Shown one piece after another: positions 24,290 to 35,344 of a DNA stretch of 64,000 nucleotides (the stretch's first letter is position 1; every line of letters starts with the position of its first letter). Location: assembly GCA_963575645.1 (NCBI GenBank), contig OY754464.1, forward strand, positions 27,729,501 to 27,793,500, in the 5' to 3' direction. Under the pieces are notes generated by a model. It was not told where the DNA came from. It saw nothing but the letters and a program-made list of their open reading frames with translations, and did not search any database. Source of the DNA: Xanthostigma xanthostigma. Taxonomy: Eukaryota; Arthropoda; Insecta; Raphidioptera; Raphidiidae. The translations under genes and the position numbers were made by a program.

Positions 24290-25170
24290 CGTAATTATCA
24301 GATGTTGAATGGTGTCAAATCGGGTTGATGATTTGATTAAACGTTATTATCTCGTGGGCTATCTTGATAATTTTTTTTTTGCTTTCAAACGTAAATTTGT
24401 TTTAGGTTTGTAACTTTATCAGGTGTTGATATCTTTTATGTCGATGTTTTGATTGTACATTGATATATTGTCGGTTACTTTCGTGTCCCAGCTATGTTTC
24501 GATTTTAATATTAAAATCTCTCGGGTTGGTGTCTTGATCAAACGTTGATTTCTTTACGTTTTGTCTTGATTGAACGTTGACGATTCTTCTATTACTTAGT
24601 TGTTCACTCAGAAGTTGATTTAATTCATTATAATTTTTGCTTTAGACTAGATCCAATGTTGATATCTTTTCAAATTGGAGACTTTATCGAGCATTCATGT
24701 TACTATAGGTTCATGTATTGATTGAATGTTGATATTTCTTGAGTTAATGACTTGATCAGACGTTGATATCTTTTCAAATTGGCAATTTTATCGAGAATTC
24801 GCGTTTCTATGGGTTAATGTTTTGATTGAACGCTAATGCTTCTTGGGTTAAATGACCTGATCAAACGTTGATATCCTTTAAAATTGGCAATTTTATCGAG
24901 AATTCGCGTTTCTATGGGTTGATGTTTTGATTGAACGTTAATGTTTCTTGGGTTAATGACTTGATCAAACGTTGATATCTTTTCAAATTAGCTATTGTAT
25001 CAAGAATTCGCGTTTCTATGAGTTGATTTTTTGACTCAACGTTAATTTTTCTTGGGTTACGGAGTTGATCAAACGTTGATATCTTTGCAAATAGGTGATT
25101 TTATCGAGCACTAATGGTTCTATGGGTCGATGTCTTGATTTAACGTTTATGTTTCTCAAATACTGTCTTA
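24290..25170. repeat. long diverged minisatellite, unit about 120 bp
   Basis: At least six units recur, each with TGATCAAACGTTGATATCTT, AATTTTATCGAGAATTCGCG, TTTCTATGGGTTGATGTTTT and GATTGAACGTTAATGTTTCT. Divergence is greater at the left edge (24290-24600). Within a unit, 'TTGAT..AACGTTGAT' occurs twice, so the unit itself arose from a shorter repeat. The frames here are repeat artefacts. Confidence 0.85.
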
Positions 25171-25244
25171 TTCGATATTTTCTTAGTAAAACTGAATATA
25201 ATGCCAGCAAAACTACATGTGCTTCCGTTTTTAAAAATGTGCGT

Positions 25245-25410
25245 TTGATGGAAACTCTCTCACTCCCGCTCAGTTAATAGACTTAAAAAATGGACAGCTC
25301 CTGTGTTCTTGTTATTTCTCATCCGTTCCGTCTCTATCACTATAGAAACGGTTACTTCCGTTACGTTTTATGTATATCCGTTTAAAATTGAGGCGGCCAA
25401 AGATGAAAAT
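25245..25410 (+). repeat. dispersed repeat shared with 62462-62610
   Basis: Both loci carry AAACTCTCTCACT(C/T)CCGCTCA, TA(A/C)TAGACTTA, then GTGTTCTTGTTATTTCTCAT and CTTCCGTTAC. The similarity extends for about 140 bp. The class is unknown. Confidence 0.6.
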
Positions 25411-25429
25411 GATGGGCAGATTGTGAGCC

Positions 25430-25745
25430 GTGATTCTGTCTGTCTGTCTGTCTAGCTAGCAAGTCCGGAGGGACGGAGCGTTTAGACGAGGAGGCAGTGT
25501 TTATAAAAGGCACGCGGTGACAGCATTGTATGTGTGCGTGGGGACACGCGGTGCTGCGCCCCCATATACGGTGTAGCCGGCCGGTGCTCGCTCCATATAA
25601 GGCGCCTGCCGTGCTGTTTACTAAGCTTGTATCTCTTACACGGTGAATACTACGTACAGAAGGAACCCATAGCCACGTTGTCGCACTGTCCGGCTTGTAC
25701 GCTCGATCCTCGTCCCTCTAGGGCTGGGATTATCTGACAGCAATG
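25430..25745 (+). promoter_or_regulatory. CpG-rich segment with TATAAAAG, candidate core promoter
   Basis: A TATAAAAG box at 25502-25509 sits in a GC/CpG-rich segment that follows a (GTCT)n run. A second CCATATAAGG (CArG-like) lies near 25592. I could not identify a reading frame with coding character downstream. The plus frame at 25534-25737 is short and unsupported. Confidence 0.35.
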
Positions 25746-25906
25746 ACTGCCGTATAAAGTACTAGAAATCTCGCTAGAAAATTTTATGTCACAGGCAGAA
25801 GTTACCTTTATACTGTCAAATACATAAAACAGTAACGAACAAGCTGCATATGTCATTTTGTTTTATTTTACTACTAGTAGATAATACGCTTTAAACTTAG
25901 ACTGTT

Positions 25907-26940
25907 TTTTAGGGATCCGTACCTCAAAAGGAAAGAAAGGAACCATTATAAGATCACTGTTCGTCTGTCTTTCAAGACTCTTGGGAATCATAATCTATAG
26001 GATACTTCCCGTTGACCTATAATCATGATATTTGCCAAAAAGCAATGTCTTAAGGCTAGTTTACACAGTGCGAGCTGCTGACCAGACAGTAGACAGCTAC
26101 TCGGCTTGTCTACTCGTACGCCAGTAGCTCGGCCCGCCTTTGCTGTCTACACGATACGAGTAGCTGCTGTCCAGTCTTGCGAGTTGCCACGATGAATTCG
26201 TTAAACACTACGCAGGCGCAGTACAAAACACGGGTTCCGCTCAGTAGACTATCCCGCTCGCACTGGCGACTACTGCCAAACGCGTCCAAACGATGCGAGC
26301 GAAGGCCGAGCTGCTGTCATGTACGAGTTGCTGGCGGGCGAGCATGCGAGTGAAAACAAAAAATGTTGAAGTAACTCGGATGCGAGCTACTGTCTAACTC
26401 GCACGTGCGAGTTACTCGTAAGTGACATCCAAACAGTGCGAGTTACTGCAGTGCAGCTACTCGGCAGGCTGACTCGTACGTTAGCTCGCACTGTGTAAAC
26501 TAGCCATTATAGCACAAGTAAAGAGGAAAATCTGAAACCGTAAATTTGTAGTTACATCACAAAAAAAACAATGTTTTTAAACCGCCACAACATGCTACGC
26601 ACGTACAGTAATGGTTTTACTACAAAACAAGCGTCCGCTACCGGTGCGTTTATACAGTACAATATGAGAACTCTCGCATACAACACGGTATGACAACTAG
26701 TCTATCAGATATAGCCACGGGGTACAATACAGTTCAGTAGTTCATCTGAACTCACGGCAATTATACGCTTAGTTGGCAAACTGATCGCCACGTTTGTCGA
26801 TTTATGGGGACTACAGTTTTTCAATGGCTAAACAGGAAAAATAAAACTCGATTCCCGTGATGGACGAACTAGTTACATACCTACAAGTTTGTACGGAACC
26901 TTCGGTACGCGAGTCCGACTCGTACTTGGCCATTTTTTTG
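25907..26940 (+). repeat. old Lepidoptera-style repeat ending in the GCGAGTCCGACTCG tail, split by a MITE
   Basis: It starts TTAGGGATCCGTACCTCAAA and continues TCCCGTTGACCTATAATCAT. It is interrupted at 26053-26506, resumes TTATAGCACAAGTAAAGAGG and GTAGTTACATCACAAAAAAA, and ends ACGGAACCTTCGGTACGCGA. I recognise this pattern from lepidopteran genomes; its class is not certain from sequence alone. Confidence 0.65.
26053..26506. mobile_element. Harbinger-like MITE, TTA-flanked
   Basis: The ends GGCTAGTTTACACAGTGCGA and its complement TCGCACTGTGTAAACTAGCC are flanked by TTA on both sides (26050-26052 and 26507-26509). The host repeat reads on without a gap once one TTA is removed. A 3-bp TTA duplication is typical of PIF/Harbinger. 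The interior is full of GCGAGT/ACTCGC direct and inverted motifs and has no frame. Confidence 0.8.
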
Positions 26941-27152
26941 TTGTTTTAAAATTCCTTTTTTAGTATGTATATTATACGATACCTTTCCAGGCCGGCTTCG
27001 CCCGTGTAAATTTTAGTTTGGGAGCGAATTTGCGAAATAATCAAAATTAGCAAATCTTGTATGTCCAGTGCGTCTGATTTAAATCCACATAAGTATTGAC
27101 TTTACATGTTAATTGTCTCAATTTGAATCACATTGAATTTAAGTAGTAAGCT
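26941..27152. other. spacer
   Basis: Nothing recognised. Confidence 0.4.
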
Positions 27153-27399
27153 ATTCGGAACCCAAAGGAATGGTGAGACCTCTGGTGAAAAATGCGCCGA
27201 ACTGCCATAAGGGGGGTTTTTGACAGGTAAACTATAGAGACATAAGGTAAACATTGATTTAGAAACGCATGATGGAGGCTAGACCTAGCGTTTCTAAATG
27301 TTTACCTTATGTCTCTATAGTTTACCTGTCAAAAACCCCCCTTATGGCAGTTCGGCGCATTTTTCACCAGAGGTCTCACCATTGCTTTGGGTTCCGAAT
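27153..27399. repeat. foldback with arms of about 110 bp
   Basis: The left arm (ATTCGGAACCCAAAGG...GTAAACATT..TAGAAACGC) and its complement on the right differ by only a few bases. The unpaired centre is about 20 nt (near 27270-27290). No frame is present. It may be a foldback transposon or an inverted repeat duplication. Confidence 0.85.
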
Positions 27400-28019
27400 T
27401 TCAATTAGATAATTAGATTATGTTGGATTCAATTTAAACAAAATAAAATAATAGACCAAGATCCCAGACCTCCGTCATTTCAGTACTGCTAAGATTTTGA
27501 CTTTAAATGTACAATATGTAGTTAAAAATGTATGCCAATATGCTAGCTTCAAAGAGGGGGTCTTTTAGAGATAACAGGTTATAAAGGTAGATAAAACACG
27601 TGCTTACTTACGTACGCAATGGAATTTTGCATGCATATGAGTGCGAGTAGAATCAGATGATTTTTTTTGCATCATGAAAGTTATTTGTTTCCATGGAGTT
27701 TTTCTCTCTTTAAACTCACGGACTACTCTGTATGTGTGTATAAACAAATAAAAAACCTAAATTTCATAAAGCTGTAAAAAAATCATCTAATATCTACTCT
27801 CACTCACACCCATATGCCTCTGGAATCTTGGTATATATAAGTCTTAAATCTACTCAAAACAATTACAACGGTTTTAAAAAATATTGAGAGAAAAAAGTGT
27901 ATGGTATATTAAAAATAAACAGAAAATAAAGTGAAAAGCAGCTATTTTATAGGGAATACCCCTATAAAATTAATAAATAATAAATTGCTATATATATTGT
28001 TTGACAACCTAATGTTACG
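27400..28019. other. AT-rich spacer
   Basis: Nothing recognised. Two related stretches around 27640-27665 and 27785-27825 (AATCATCTAA, ACTCAC(A/C)CCCATATGC) hint at an old inverted duplication. Confidence 0.35.
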
Positions 28020-28265
28020 ACACGAATACGGCGTGGCAGCCCTGTTCGGCTCGGTTTTGTTTTGAGTGTGACGGTTGACGATCGACAACAATATAGGTAT
28101 AAGCGGCAGCCATTATCCGGCTCCCGGTATTACTCGATACAATCCACCTTACCGACATAGTCAAACAACATCGCCGCGACGGCGATGACTCATTGTGTAC
28201 AACCTGTTGTTGTTGATTGACTTCAGATCTTTGTTGTCAGACTGGGGATGAAATCGTTAGATCTT
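28020..28265. promoter_or_regulatory. CpG-enriched segment
   Basis: It is enriched for CpG compared with both sides, with CATCGCCGCGACGGCGATGA near 28170. It might be a promoter or 5' exon; no frame is assignable. Confidence 0.25.
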
Positions 28266-28439
28266 TGCAACACACGTGTTTGATAATAACTAGATGCCCT
28301 GTCTGACTTCACCTGGCTGCGCGATTTTATTATTAATTAATACGTTACTCCACTTGTTCGCTCAAATTTATATTACTTGCCCGCAACTTTTATTTTTAGA
28401 TATATTTTACACTGAGTTTGATATATTTACTTCACAAAA

Positions 28440-28990
28440 AAATCTTCGAATACCCGTAACTTCTAAACCAAAAGGGATACAGAAATTTGCTTGTGCTATT
28501 CTGTAATGATCCCCAATTTGTAAGAGATTTCCATTTCAACCTTAAAAAATGTAATTTTTGATAAAATTCGATTCTGCCAAAACATTTTAAAATCCACCGT
28601 CAAAAAGACACGCTGATTCAAATGAACTCACGCAAATGTCTTTTGACTTAGAAGTTTATCCATTTAAAACTTTCCAAAATTCACAAAAAAAAATCGAATT
28701 CCCATAATTTCTAAACCAAAAGGAATACAGAAATTTGATTGTTATCATTAGAATCAGCTAGCTTTTTTTTACAAAAATCCTGAATTGGAAAGATATATAA
28801 GCAATTTCGAATTTTTCTGTTTAAAAAAGTATTCTATTTTTGTTAAAATTCGAAATCACTCAGAACTTTTTCAAACTCACCATATTTGAACAAAAAGACA
28901 AACAAACGTCTGTATTCGTCTGGTTTAAAAGTTGTAGCCATTGTATATTCTCAAAATTCACAAAAAACCTTCTAATGAACATGTTTTCAA
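28440..28990 (+). repeat. tandem unit of about 245 bp, just over two copies
   Basis: TTCTAAACCAAAAGGGATAC + AGAAATTTG occurs near 28460 and again near 28707, followed by matching AAATTCG.. and CAAAAAGACA segments. A related segment lies at 63030-63260, where CTCAGAACTTTTTCAAACTC also occurs. Confidence 0.6.
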
Positions 28991-29160
28991 ATAAATGTTC
29001 AAGCGTACTGCTGTAAAAAGCAGTAGTAACGGACGCTTGTTAGATCTGTTCGTGCGTAGCACGTTTGTTATGTTTTTTAAATGTTGAAGGGTATTGCTGT
29101 GAAAAGCATTACTAACGGACGCTTGTTAGATCTTTTCGTACATAGCACGTTTGTTATGGT
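28985..29160 (+). repeat. tandem duplication with internal hairpin
   Basis: Two units of about 108 bp share ACGGACGCTTGTTAGATCTG and GCGTAGCACGTTTGTTATG. Each has a small CTGCTGTAAAAAGCAG-type hairpin (CTGCT..AGCAG; the second copy has TGCT..AGCA), so the stem is kept despite base changes. Confidence 0.65.
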
Positions 29161-29523
29161 TTTTGCGATCAATTTTTTGTGCAATGCAGCGCCCCCTGGG
29201 GCGTTACTATCGCAATATCTATCTAAGAACTATCGCAGATGAATTACAAACCCTTTACAGAAAACTGCATCTGAATTGATCAAACCGTTTTCCAGATAAA
29301 TTGTGACATTCGAGTGCACAAACAATCAAACTAACAAACAAACAAACTCTCAGGCTAAACGCATATACCTTCGTCGTTCCCTCGTGGGTAAAAAAAAGAT
29401 AACTTATTGAAATATAGGTTTTCAATTAGTAGGTATACAAAGTATTTTTTTTTTAAATAACGTACATATTATCTTAAATATCACTCTTATTCAGCATAAA
29501 GTACTGTTGATCCAATAGAATGT

Positions 29524-29675
29524 TACGATGAAGGATGGTTTTGGTGGAGGATCATAAATAAATAAGCTTTACCAATGTTTCGCTAGTGGCCAACGTTTCG
29601 AAACGTTGGCCTCTAGCGAAACATCGGTAAAGCTTATTTATTTATGATCCTCAACCAAAACCATCCTTCATCGTA
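29524..29675. repeat. loop-less foldback of a GAAACGTTGG repeat tail
   Basis: Arms of about 75 bp meet without a spacer at CGTTTCGAAACG (29595-29606). Each arm carries AATAAGCTTTACC, GTTTCGCTAG and GGCCAACGTTTC. The same motifs flank the larger foldback at 41472-41985. The CTGATGA part found there is missing here. Confidence 0.8.
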
Positions 29676-30129
29676 TTAATACTCTGATTCATCATCCCTT
29701 AATGCGAGCGAAGTCGCGGGTAAAAAACCTAGTTAAATCCATAAATAGAATATATTAATTCAACAAATGAGATTTAAACTATTCATAATTTATTGTTAAA
29801 CTTGTTTGTTTAATTTTTGCGTGGTTTTAGCATGACGCATGCGCGCGTTGAGACGTCAACAGTTGAATAACGTGCGTGGAATAAACGGCTCCTATTATTA
29901 TACTCTGCGGTCTCTGTACAACGTGTAACCAGTTACGATAAAATACCTCGTACGCGATTGTGAAAAAAGTTGCGTTAATTATACCAACATCTGGTTTCGA
30001 ACCCGGGATGTCTGAGATTTCAACCCTTATCAGGAAATGCTAGAATAAATAAAACTAATTTTTAAAAATATTTAACCCACTTAAAAAATAGATACAAATA
30101 TTAAGAGCACTGTGGCTGAAACAAAAATA

Positions 30130-30297
30130 AAAAATAAAGAATAGTTACTTCTTCCCACAACAGTTTTATTAGCGGATGTTACATTTCGGGAGCTATGGAG
30201 CAGTGTAGTGTTTGCTGAAGATGAGAACATAGCTCCCGAAATGTACATCCGCTAATAAAACTGTTGTGGTAAGAAGTAACTATTCTTTATTTTTTAT
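30130..30297. repeat. foldback of a CTGAAGATG...GAAATGTACATCC repeat tail
   Basis: Arms of about 68 bp pair (AGAATAGTTACTTCTT, ACAACAGTTTTATTAGCGGA, CGGGAGCT), with a centre of about 30 nt holding GCTGAAGATGAGAACA. The right arm reads like a Penelope-type tail. A further partial copy is at 48560-48812. Confidence 0.75.
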
Positions 30298-30639
30298 TTA
30301 AAAATAGAGTTAGTAAAGAATAAAATAATGTTTTGCTCTGTTTTATCATCACCTTAATTAACCTACATCCGATTCATATCGCCGAAATTGTTTTGATAAA
30401 CCATTAAGATTATTTTTTATTTTTTAAAATCGTATTTGGCACCTTTATATTGCAAACATTTATCGTAGTGAGTACCATGCCAATAGTACATAACTCAAAG
30501 GTACTAAAAAAACTATCTTTATAATGAGATATTGCACAATTCCACCATACATTGTTTTGTATCTGAAAGGGATTAGGCAGCGTTTTAGATTAAAGGTCCC
30601 AATCGGCTTGATCTTCAATAATAATCATCGTCATATTTT

Positions 30640-31041
30640 AACCGATTTACACAAAACATTAATGAATTATGCACATAAACCTTTCTCTTGAATCACTCCG
30701 TCCACTGGCGAAAACCGTATGAAAATCCATTCGATGGTTTTTGAGTTTATCGCGTTCAGACAGACGGACACGGCTAGGGGGGACTTTGTTTTATAATATG
30801 TAGTGACAAAGCAAAGCTCCTCGAATACCTTATATATATTATAAAATTTATATATGTCGCCGGAATATTGTCAAACCCGTGATATTATAATTTCCCTTAG
30901 TGAAATTATAATATTACGACTCTTTGTCAATCGTGATATTGTAATTTCACTAGTGAAATTACAATACCACGGATTTGACAATATCCCGGCGACATATATA
31001 TTATAAAATTTGCGCCCGAGCAAAGTGAGGTCAGCCGCTAG
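30640..31041 (+). mobile_element. Helitron-like ends with internal inverted repeats
   Basis: At 30690-30810 the minus strand shows the same 5' end as 14598-14962 (ACAAAGTCCCCCCTAGCCGT, CTGAACGCGATAAACTCAAA). From 30845 to 31003, TATATGTCGCCGG... pairs with its complement, with smaller palindromes such as TAATTTCACTAGTGAAATTA inside. It ends in GAGGTCAGCCGCTAG|T at 31041. Confidence 0.45.
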
Positions 31042-32160
31042 TATATAAGTATAGGTAACTAAGGTGCCAATGTTTTCTGTATACTGATCTTACACGGACA
31101 GAATGCGATATATATGAATATAAGGGCTGTAGTTAGTGGGCCCTGATGTTTGGCGCCGATGATGGCGACCTTTTTTGAAACGGATTTTTTTTAAGCAATT
31201 TAAAACAAATATTGTAAAGCTGTTGGTAAGTGCTAGACGCAAAAATCCAACGGCAATATTTAAGGTAGACAAAGATTTAATTGGAAAAAATCGTCTACAT
31301 AGGCTTATTTAAGATTATATGTCAAATGAATTTTTTTGACATATTATGCGACGTAGCATAATACTATGGTGTAGACTTAATGAAATATTTTCAATTTTGA
31401 ACGACAGTTTTACAAGAGTCTGCCGAAGCAGTTAACGGTTAAAGAGAAGTTCAATATGTATCTGGACTTTTCAGTTATACATAATACGAATCCCGTGTGA
31501 AATGAGACTGGTCGCGTCAGTCACTTGTTTTTTGCGCGCGTAATATAAATTCAAATCATCGTACATAATATTTATTAATGTATTAATTTTAAATTTAAAT
31601 TAGTTTAAACCGTTTAATGCTATAATAATTTATACCTATATACGGTACAAACAGAAATATCTCTAAAAAATTTAAATTGAAAAATCTTCAAATGTAGCAT
31701 CATTTAGGTATAGTAGAACTTCAATTTTTCGAGGTAGGGTCGATCTTAGCTTGGACAATCGAGAAAATTCGAGCTACTTCTATAATCAACATTTAATCAT
31801 TAAAATATGTATGTCATTCATATATATACGAAAACAATCGCCTTGCTCGGATAATCCGAGATTTACGCGCGAAGGTTCGGTTAATACGTGAACTAATAAA
31901 TAGATGTAATCTCGACATAATCGCAAACGCGGGCAAAACGGGCTTGGTTCATTCGAGTTCCATGGACGTATGGCGAAGGATTTAAAAAAAAAATTGTTGC
32001 GTGTAATATCTCTGTAACTCTGTGCGGACGTCGATTCAAATTCTTCCTCAGAATACCAAATTATTCCCTTGCAGAGATGTCGCAGGTAGCAAGTCATTTC
32101 CAAATTTTTTTCATGCTCGTTCAAGACCATCAGATGGATTGAAACTTACCTTCAGTCTCA
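31042..32160. other. spacer with repeat fragments
   Basis: A pogo/Tc1-like fragment (TAGTAGAACTTCAATTTTTC) lies near 31708. A segment at 32040-32160 (TTGCAGAGATGTCGCAGGTA, then CATCAGATGG) belongs to the repeat family expanded at 33670-34640. The minus frame at 31786-32130 overlaps these repeats and has no recognisable domain. Confidence 0.45.
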
Positions 32161-32174
32161 ACTGAAAACAAAAA

Positions 32175-32225
32175 CCGGTCAAGTGTGAGTCGGACTCGCA
32201 CACGAAGGGTTCCGTACACTATGTA
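32175..32225 (-). repeat. GCGAGTCCGACTC repeat tail, minus strand
   Basis: GTGTGAGTCGGACTCGCACA and AAGGGTTCCGTAC are the complement of the tails at 9485 and 26891. Confidence 0.6.
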
Positions 32226-32399
32226 CTTTTTAAATACTTTTTTAAAAGAAACAAGAGAGGCGCTATAACAATATGTAACCAGTGGGAGTATGCAAGTAGT
32301 TCAAGAATTTCAAGGCGTGAAATTTTATATAATACACCCCGGCGTTTTTATATTATAAACACTTTTTTTTTAAATTTCTTGTAGAATAAAATAATATAA

Positions 32400-33440
32400 A
32401 GTTTTGATAAATATACCATCATATCAAATAACAACGTTATGGCAAATATCTCTGTTGCGCATGCGCCGATTTCCCCCAAAAAAAATTCAAAACTTTAGAA
32501 TATTAAACCATTATGAAAAATATACCATTATTATATAAAAACAATGTTATAGCACATATCTCTTCTGCGCATGCGCCGCCTTTCCCCCTAAAACTTTCTT
32601 TTAAACCATTATGAAATATATACCTACTATCATTAAATAAAACAACGTTATTGCATATATTTCTTTTGCGCAAGCGCCAATTTTTCCCAAAAAAATTCCA
32701 AACTTTTGTAAACACAGATAGAATAATAAACCGTTATGAAAAGTATGCCGTTATTATATAAAAAAACAGCCTTATAGTATATATTTCTTCTACGCATGCG
32801 CTGATTTTTTTCAAAAATTTATTTTACAAAACTCCTGTAAAACAAAATAATATTATGAAAAGTATACTATTATCTTATAAAAACAACAATATAATATATA
32901 TTTCTTTTGCGCTTGCGCCGACGTCTCTCAAAAACAATAGGCCTCTTCATATTTGCATATTAAAAATCCTCCCAAAATTTGGTTTCATTCTGTTCATCCA
33001 TGGTGTTGGAATGGTAAAAAATATCAAAAATGACGTTTGCATCTGTCAAAGCAATATGTTCTAATAATTAATTAATTAGTTATTCAAATCGTTAACTCAG
33101 AAGGCGTTGCATTTCACAAAATACTAATGTCAAAAGACTGACTAATATTTGAAATGACATTCATTTTTGAACAAATGCAATCTTTTTTTTAAGACAAAAC
33201 ATACGCAATTTTTAAATTCCCATAGTACACTATGCAACAAACGAAGACAGACGATCCCCGTGTATGCTATGGATTAGACAAAATTGAATTTATACATTAT
33301 ATTTCTATATAAAGCTGTATAAAAAAAGTGTTTCGACGAATTCTGTTATACAAAATCTATGTAAAATTTTCTCCTCTTTCGTTTAAGACAGGTCTCGAAA
33401 CGATCTGATTTAAATTGAGCGAATTATAAGCAAAAAACTT
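32400..33440. repeat. dispersed repeat with GCGCATGCGC modules, inverted partner at 39730-40440
   Basis: From 32410 to 32950 a module with '(G/C)CGCATGCGCCGATTTTCCC' and 'TATACCATTATTATATAAAA' recurs about five times at spacings of about 100 bp, so it has grown in tandem. From 32990 to 33430 the sequence matches the complement of 39740-40160 closely, including GTTGGAATGG near 33006. No gene is present. Confidence 0.7.
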
Positions 33441-33444
33441 AGTT

Positions 33445-33660
33445 TGCTCCTCTTTTGGGAGTTTTGGGGGGTTTTTAATTATTTGTTGTTCTAGCGGCAA
33501 TAGAAATACATACTCTGTGAAAATTTCAACTCTCTACCTATTACGGTTCTTGAGATACAGCCCGCTGACAGACAGACAGACAGACAGACGGACAGCGGAG
33601 GCTTAGTAATAGGGTTCCGTTTGAGGACCCTTCGGGTACGGAACCCTAAAAATGCTTTTA
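33445..33660 (+). repeat. retroposon-like tail ending GGTACGGAACCCTAAAAATG
   Basis: AAATTTCAACTCTCTACCTA, GGTTCTTGAGATACAGCCCG, the (GACA)n run, then AGGGTTCCGTTTGAGGACCC and GGTACGGAACCCTAAAAA follow the order of a common lepidopteran repeat as I recall it. The copy is a 3' part only. Confidence 0.6.
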
Positions 33661-33669
33661 ATTCAATTA

Positions 33670-34640
33670 TTCCTTTAACATTTCTAATGAAACCAGGGTA
33701 AGTTTGAAACAAACAGATGCTTGTAAACGAGTATGAGGAAGACATTGGAAAATATTTGTTGCCTGCAATGTCTAATAAATATAATTAGTACAAAACATTA
33801 GAGGGTTTTTTTCCCCTCATTATATAATTATAATTTATTTTTCTATATATTAATGTTTTCATTTAAATATTCTCAGAGTTATAGACCCCTTGGTCTGGCA
33901 TCCTGAACAAACAAGCCGTAATATAGTTGTTTTTATACTATACTACATGACAATAAAAACTTTTTACATTTTTTATATTTATCTATGAGCGGGCATCGAA
34001 GCAAATTCCGCTCCAGAACACTAAACTAACTTCCTTGTTGTATAGATGTCGCAGGCAGACAATCATCTCCAAATCTTCGTCATACTCGTGCATTGGTGAT
34101 TTGAAAACTGACCCCGGTTTCATCAGGAAGCAAAACATGCTTCCAGTCTAATTAAAGTCTATATAAAACAGGATAAGTTTAAAACCATCAGACGCTCTAA
34201 TTTGAGTATTTCAAAGGTCTTGGGAAAGATTGTTGCCTGCAATATCTACAACCTTGTGCGGACATCGAAGCAAATCTTCCTCAGAACATCAAATTGTTCC
34301 CTTGCCGATATGCCGCAGACAGCAAACCTTTCGCCATACTCGATCATATCTGGTGATTTCAAAGCCTACTTTGGTTTTCATCAGAAAACAAAGCATGCTT
34401 TCAGACCCCAGTCCAATTATTCCGTAACACTACCGATCACAGGAAAGATTTGTTGCCAGCAATTGTGCGGGCATCAAAGCAAGTTCCTCCCCAGAACACT
34501 GAATTCGAAATGGTTCCTTAATGGGTAACATTATCCGGGTCTTCATCATATTCTTTCACGAACATCTGGGGATTTCAAAGCTTACCCTGATTTCAATCAA
34601 AACATTAATTTAATGTGCTTCCAGTTCATTAATTTCTTTC
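33670..34640. repeat. array of diverged, mixed-orientation repeats of about 100-200 bp
   Basis: Motifs TTGTTGCCTGCAAT(G/A)TCTA, GTCGCAGGCAGACAATCATC, CAGAACACT, TGGTGATTT and CATCAGACGCTC recur through the block. Related single copies lie at 32040-32160 and 62740-63010. The plus frames at 34202-34528 are repeat artefacts. Confidence 0.6.
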
Positions 34641-35092
34641 ATATTAAAATTATAATAGAAGAACTAGATTGTGGGTGACGTGTTATAATTTTTTTTGCAA
34701 TGACAACAGGTATCTCACTCCCTACGTTAATGGTATGCAGTTTAAACCCAGACCCGAATTCTAGTATAGTATTTATATAGGGTATAAACCCGCAGGTGTG
34801 CATCTGTGTATAAAATTATTATTGATGTATCATCTATTGTCCGACGGTATTGCATTCGAGAGGTCGCCACATCGATACCCGATGCACGCACCATCTTACG
34901 CATTGCTCGGAGTGCGTTACACTCAGTCGTTCAGGTCGGCATAGACAGCGTGACTACGTCGGGAATTGAACTCGATACGCCCATATAAGGACATATCTCA
35001 CGCTGGTGCAGAGAGCTCTTCGTTATACATAATCATTGTACCGGCTACCGGGTATAAGCTTGAGCTGCAAGACAGAGCCGTTTTTAGTGTCT
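34641..35092. other. spacer
   Basis: A short plus frame (34806-34988) has no domain. A B-box-like GAGTTCAATTCCCG on the minus strand at 34960-34973 lacks a partner A-box. Nothing else was found. Confidence 0.4.
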
Positions 35093-35203
35093 CTGTGAGC
35101 CCTTAGATATACCAACAAGGGGGCCCTTTGTGCGGCCGATGAAGCTTCACCCTTCATCGGCCGCACAAAGGGCCCCCTTGTTGGTATATCTAAGGGCTCA
35201 CAG
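35093..35203. repeat. perfect GC-rich palindrome, 52-bp arms and a 7-nt centre
   Basis: Both arms contain CTGTGAGCCCTTAGATATAC, CAACAAGGGGGCCCTTTGTG and CGGCCGATGAAG and match base for base. The centre is CTTCACC. The composition is unlike its AT-rich flanks. Exact arms imply a recent event, strong selection, or an assembly artefact. Confidence 0.85.
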
Positions 35204-35344
35204 AACGGGAAGATTAGCTTCGGGCCAGCTTTTTCCGACGGCTCATCATTATCGCAATTTAGAAACTTAAAAGAATTGTTCACTCAGATTGTAAAAGAAT
35301 GCTCTTGGCAGATTTCAAACTGTGGACGTTTATATTAGCTATTA
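35204..35344. other. short spacer
   Basis: Nothing recognised. Confidence 0.4.

Larger units (their letters stand above)
28290..29733. mobile_element. composite Helitron-like region
   Basis: A minus-oriented CTAG end (CTAGATGCCCTGTCTGACTT at 28290) and a plus-oriented 3' end (GAGCGAAGTCGCGGGT...CTAG|T, ending 29732) bracket repeats and a foldback. Ends of this style are typical of insect Helitrons, but I cannot prove that the two ends belong to one element. Confidence 0.4.

Noticed and set aside
24290..25170. CRISPR-like array
   Set aside because: Units are contiguous diverged tandem repeats with no unique spacers, and the DNA is eukaryotic.
34960..34973. B-box-like GAGTTCAATTCCCG, possible SINE or tRNA
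   Set aside because: No A-box at the right distance and no cloverleaf could be drawn.
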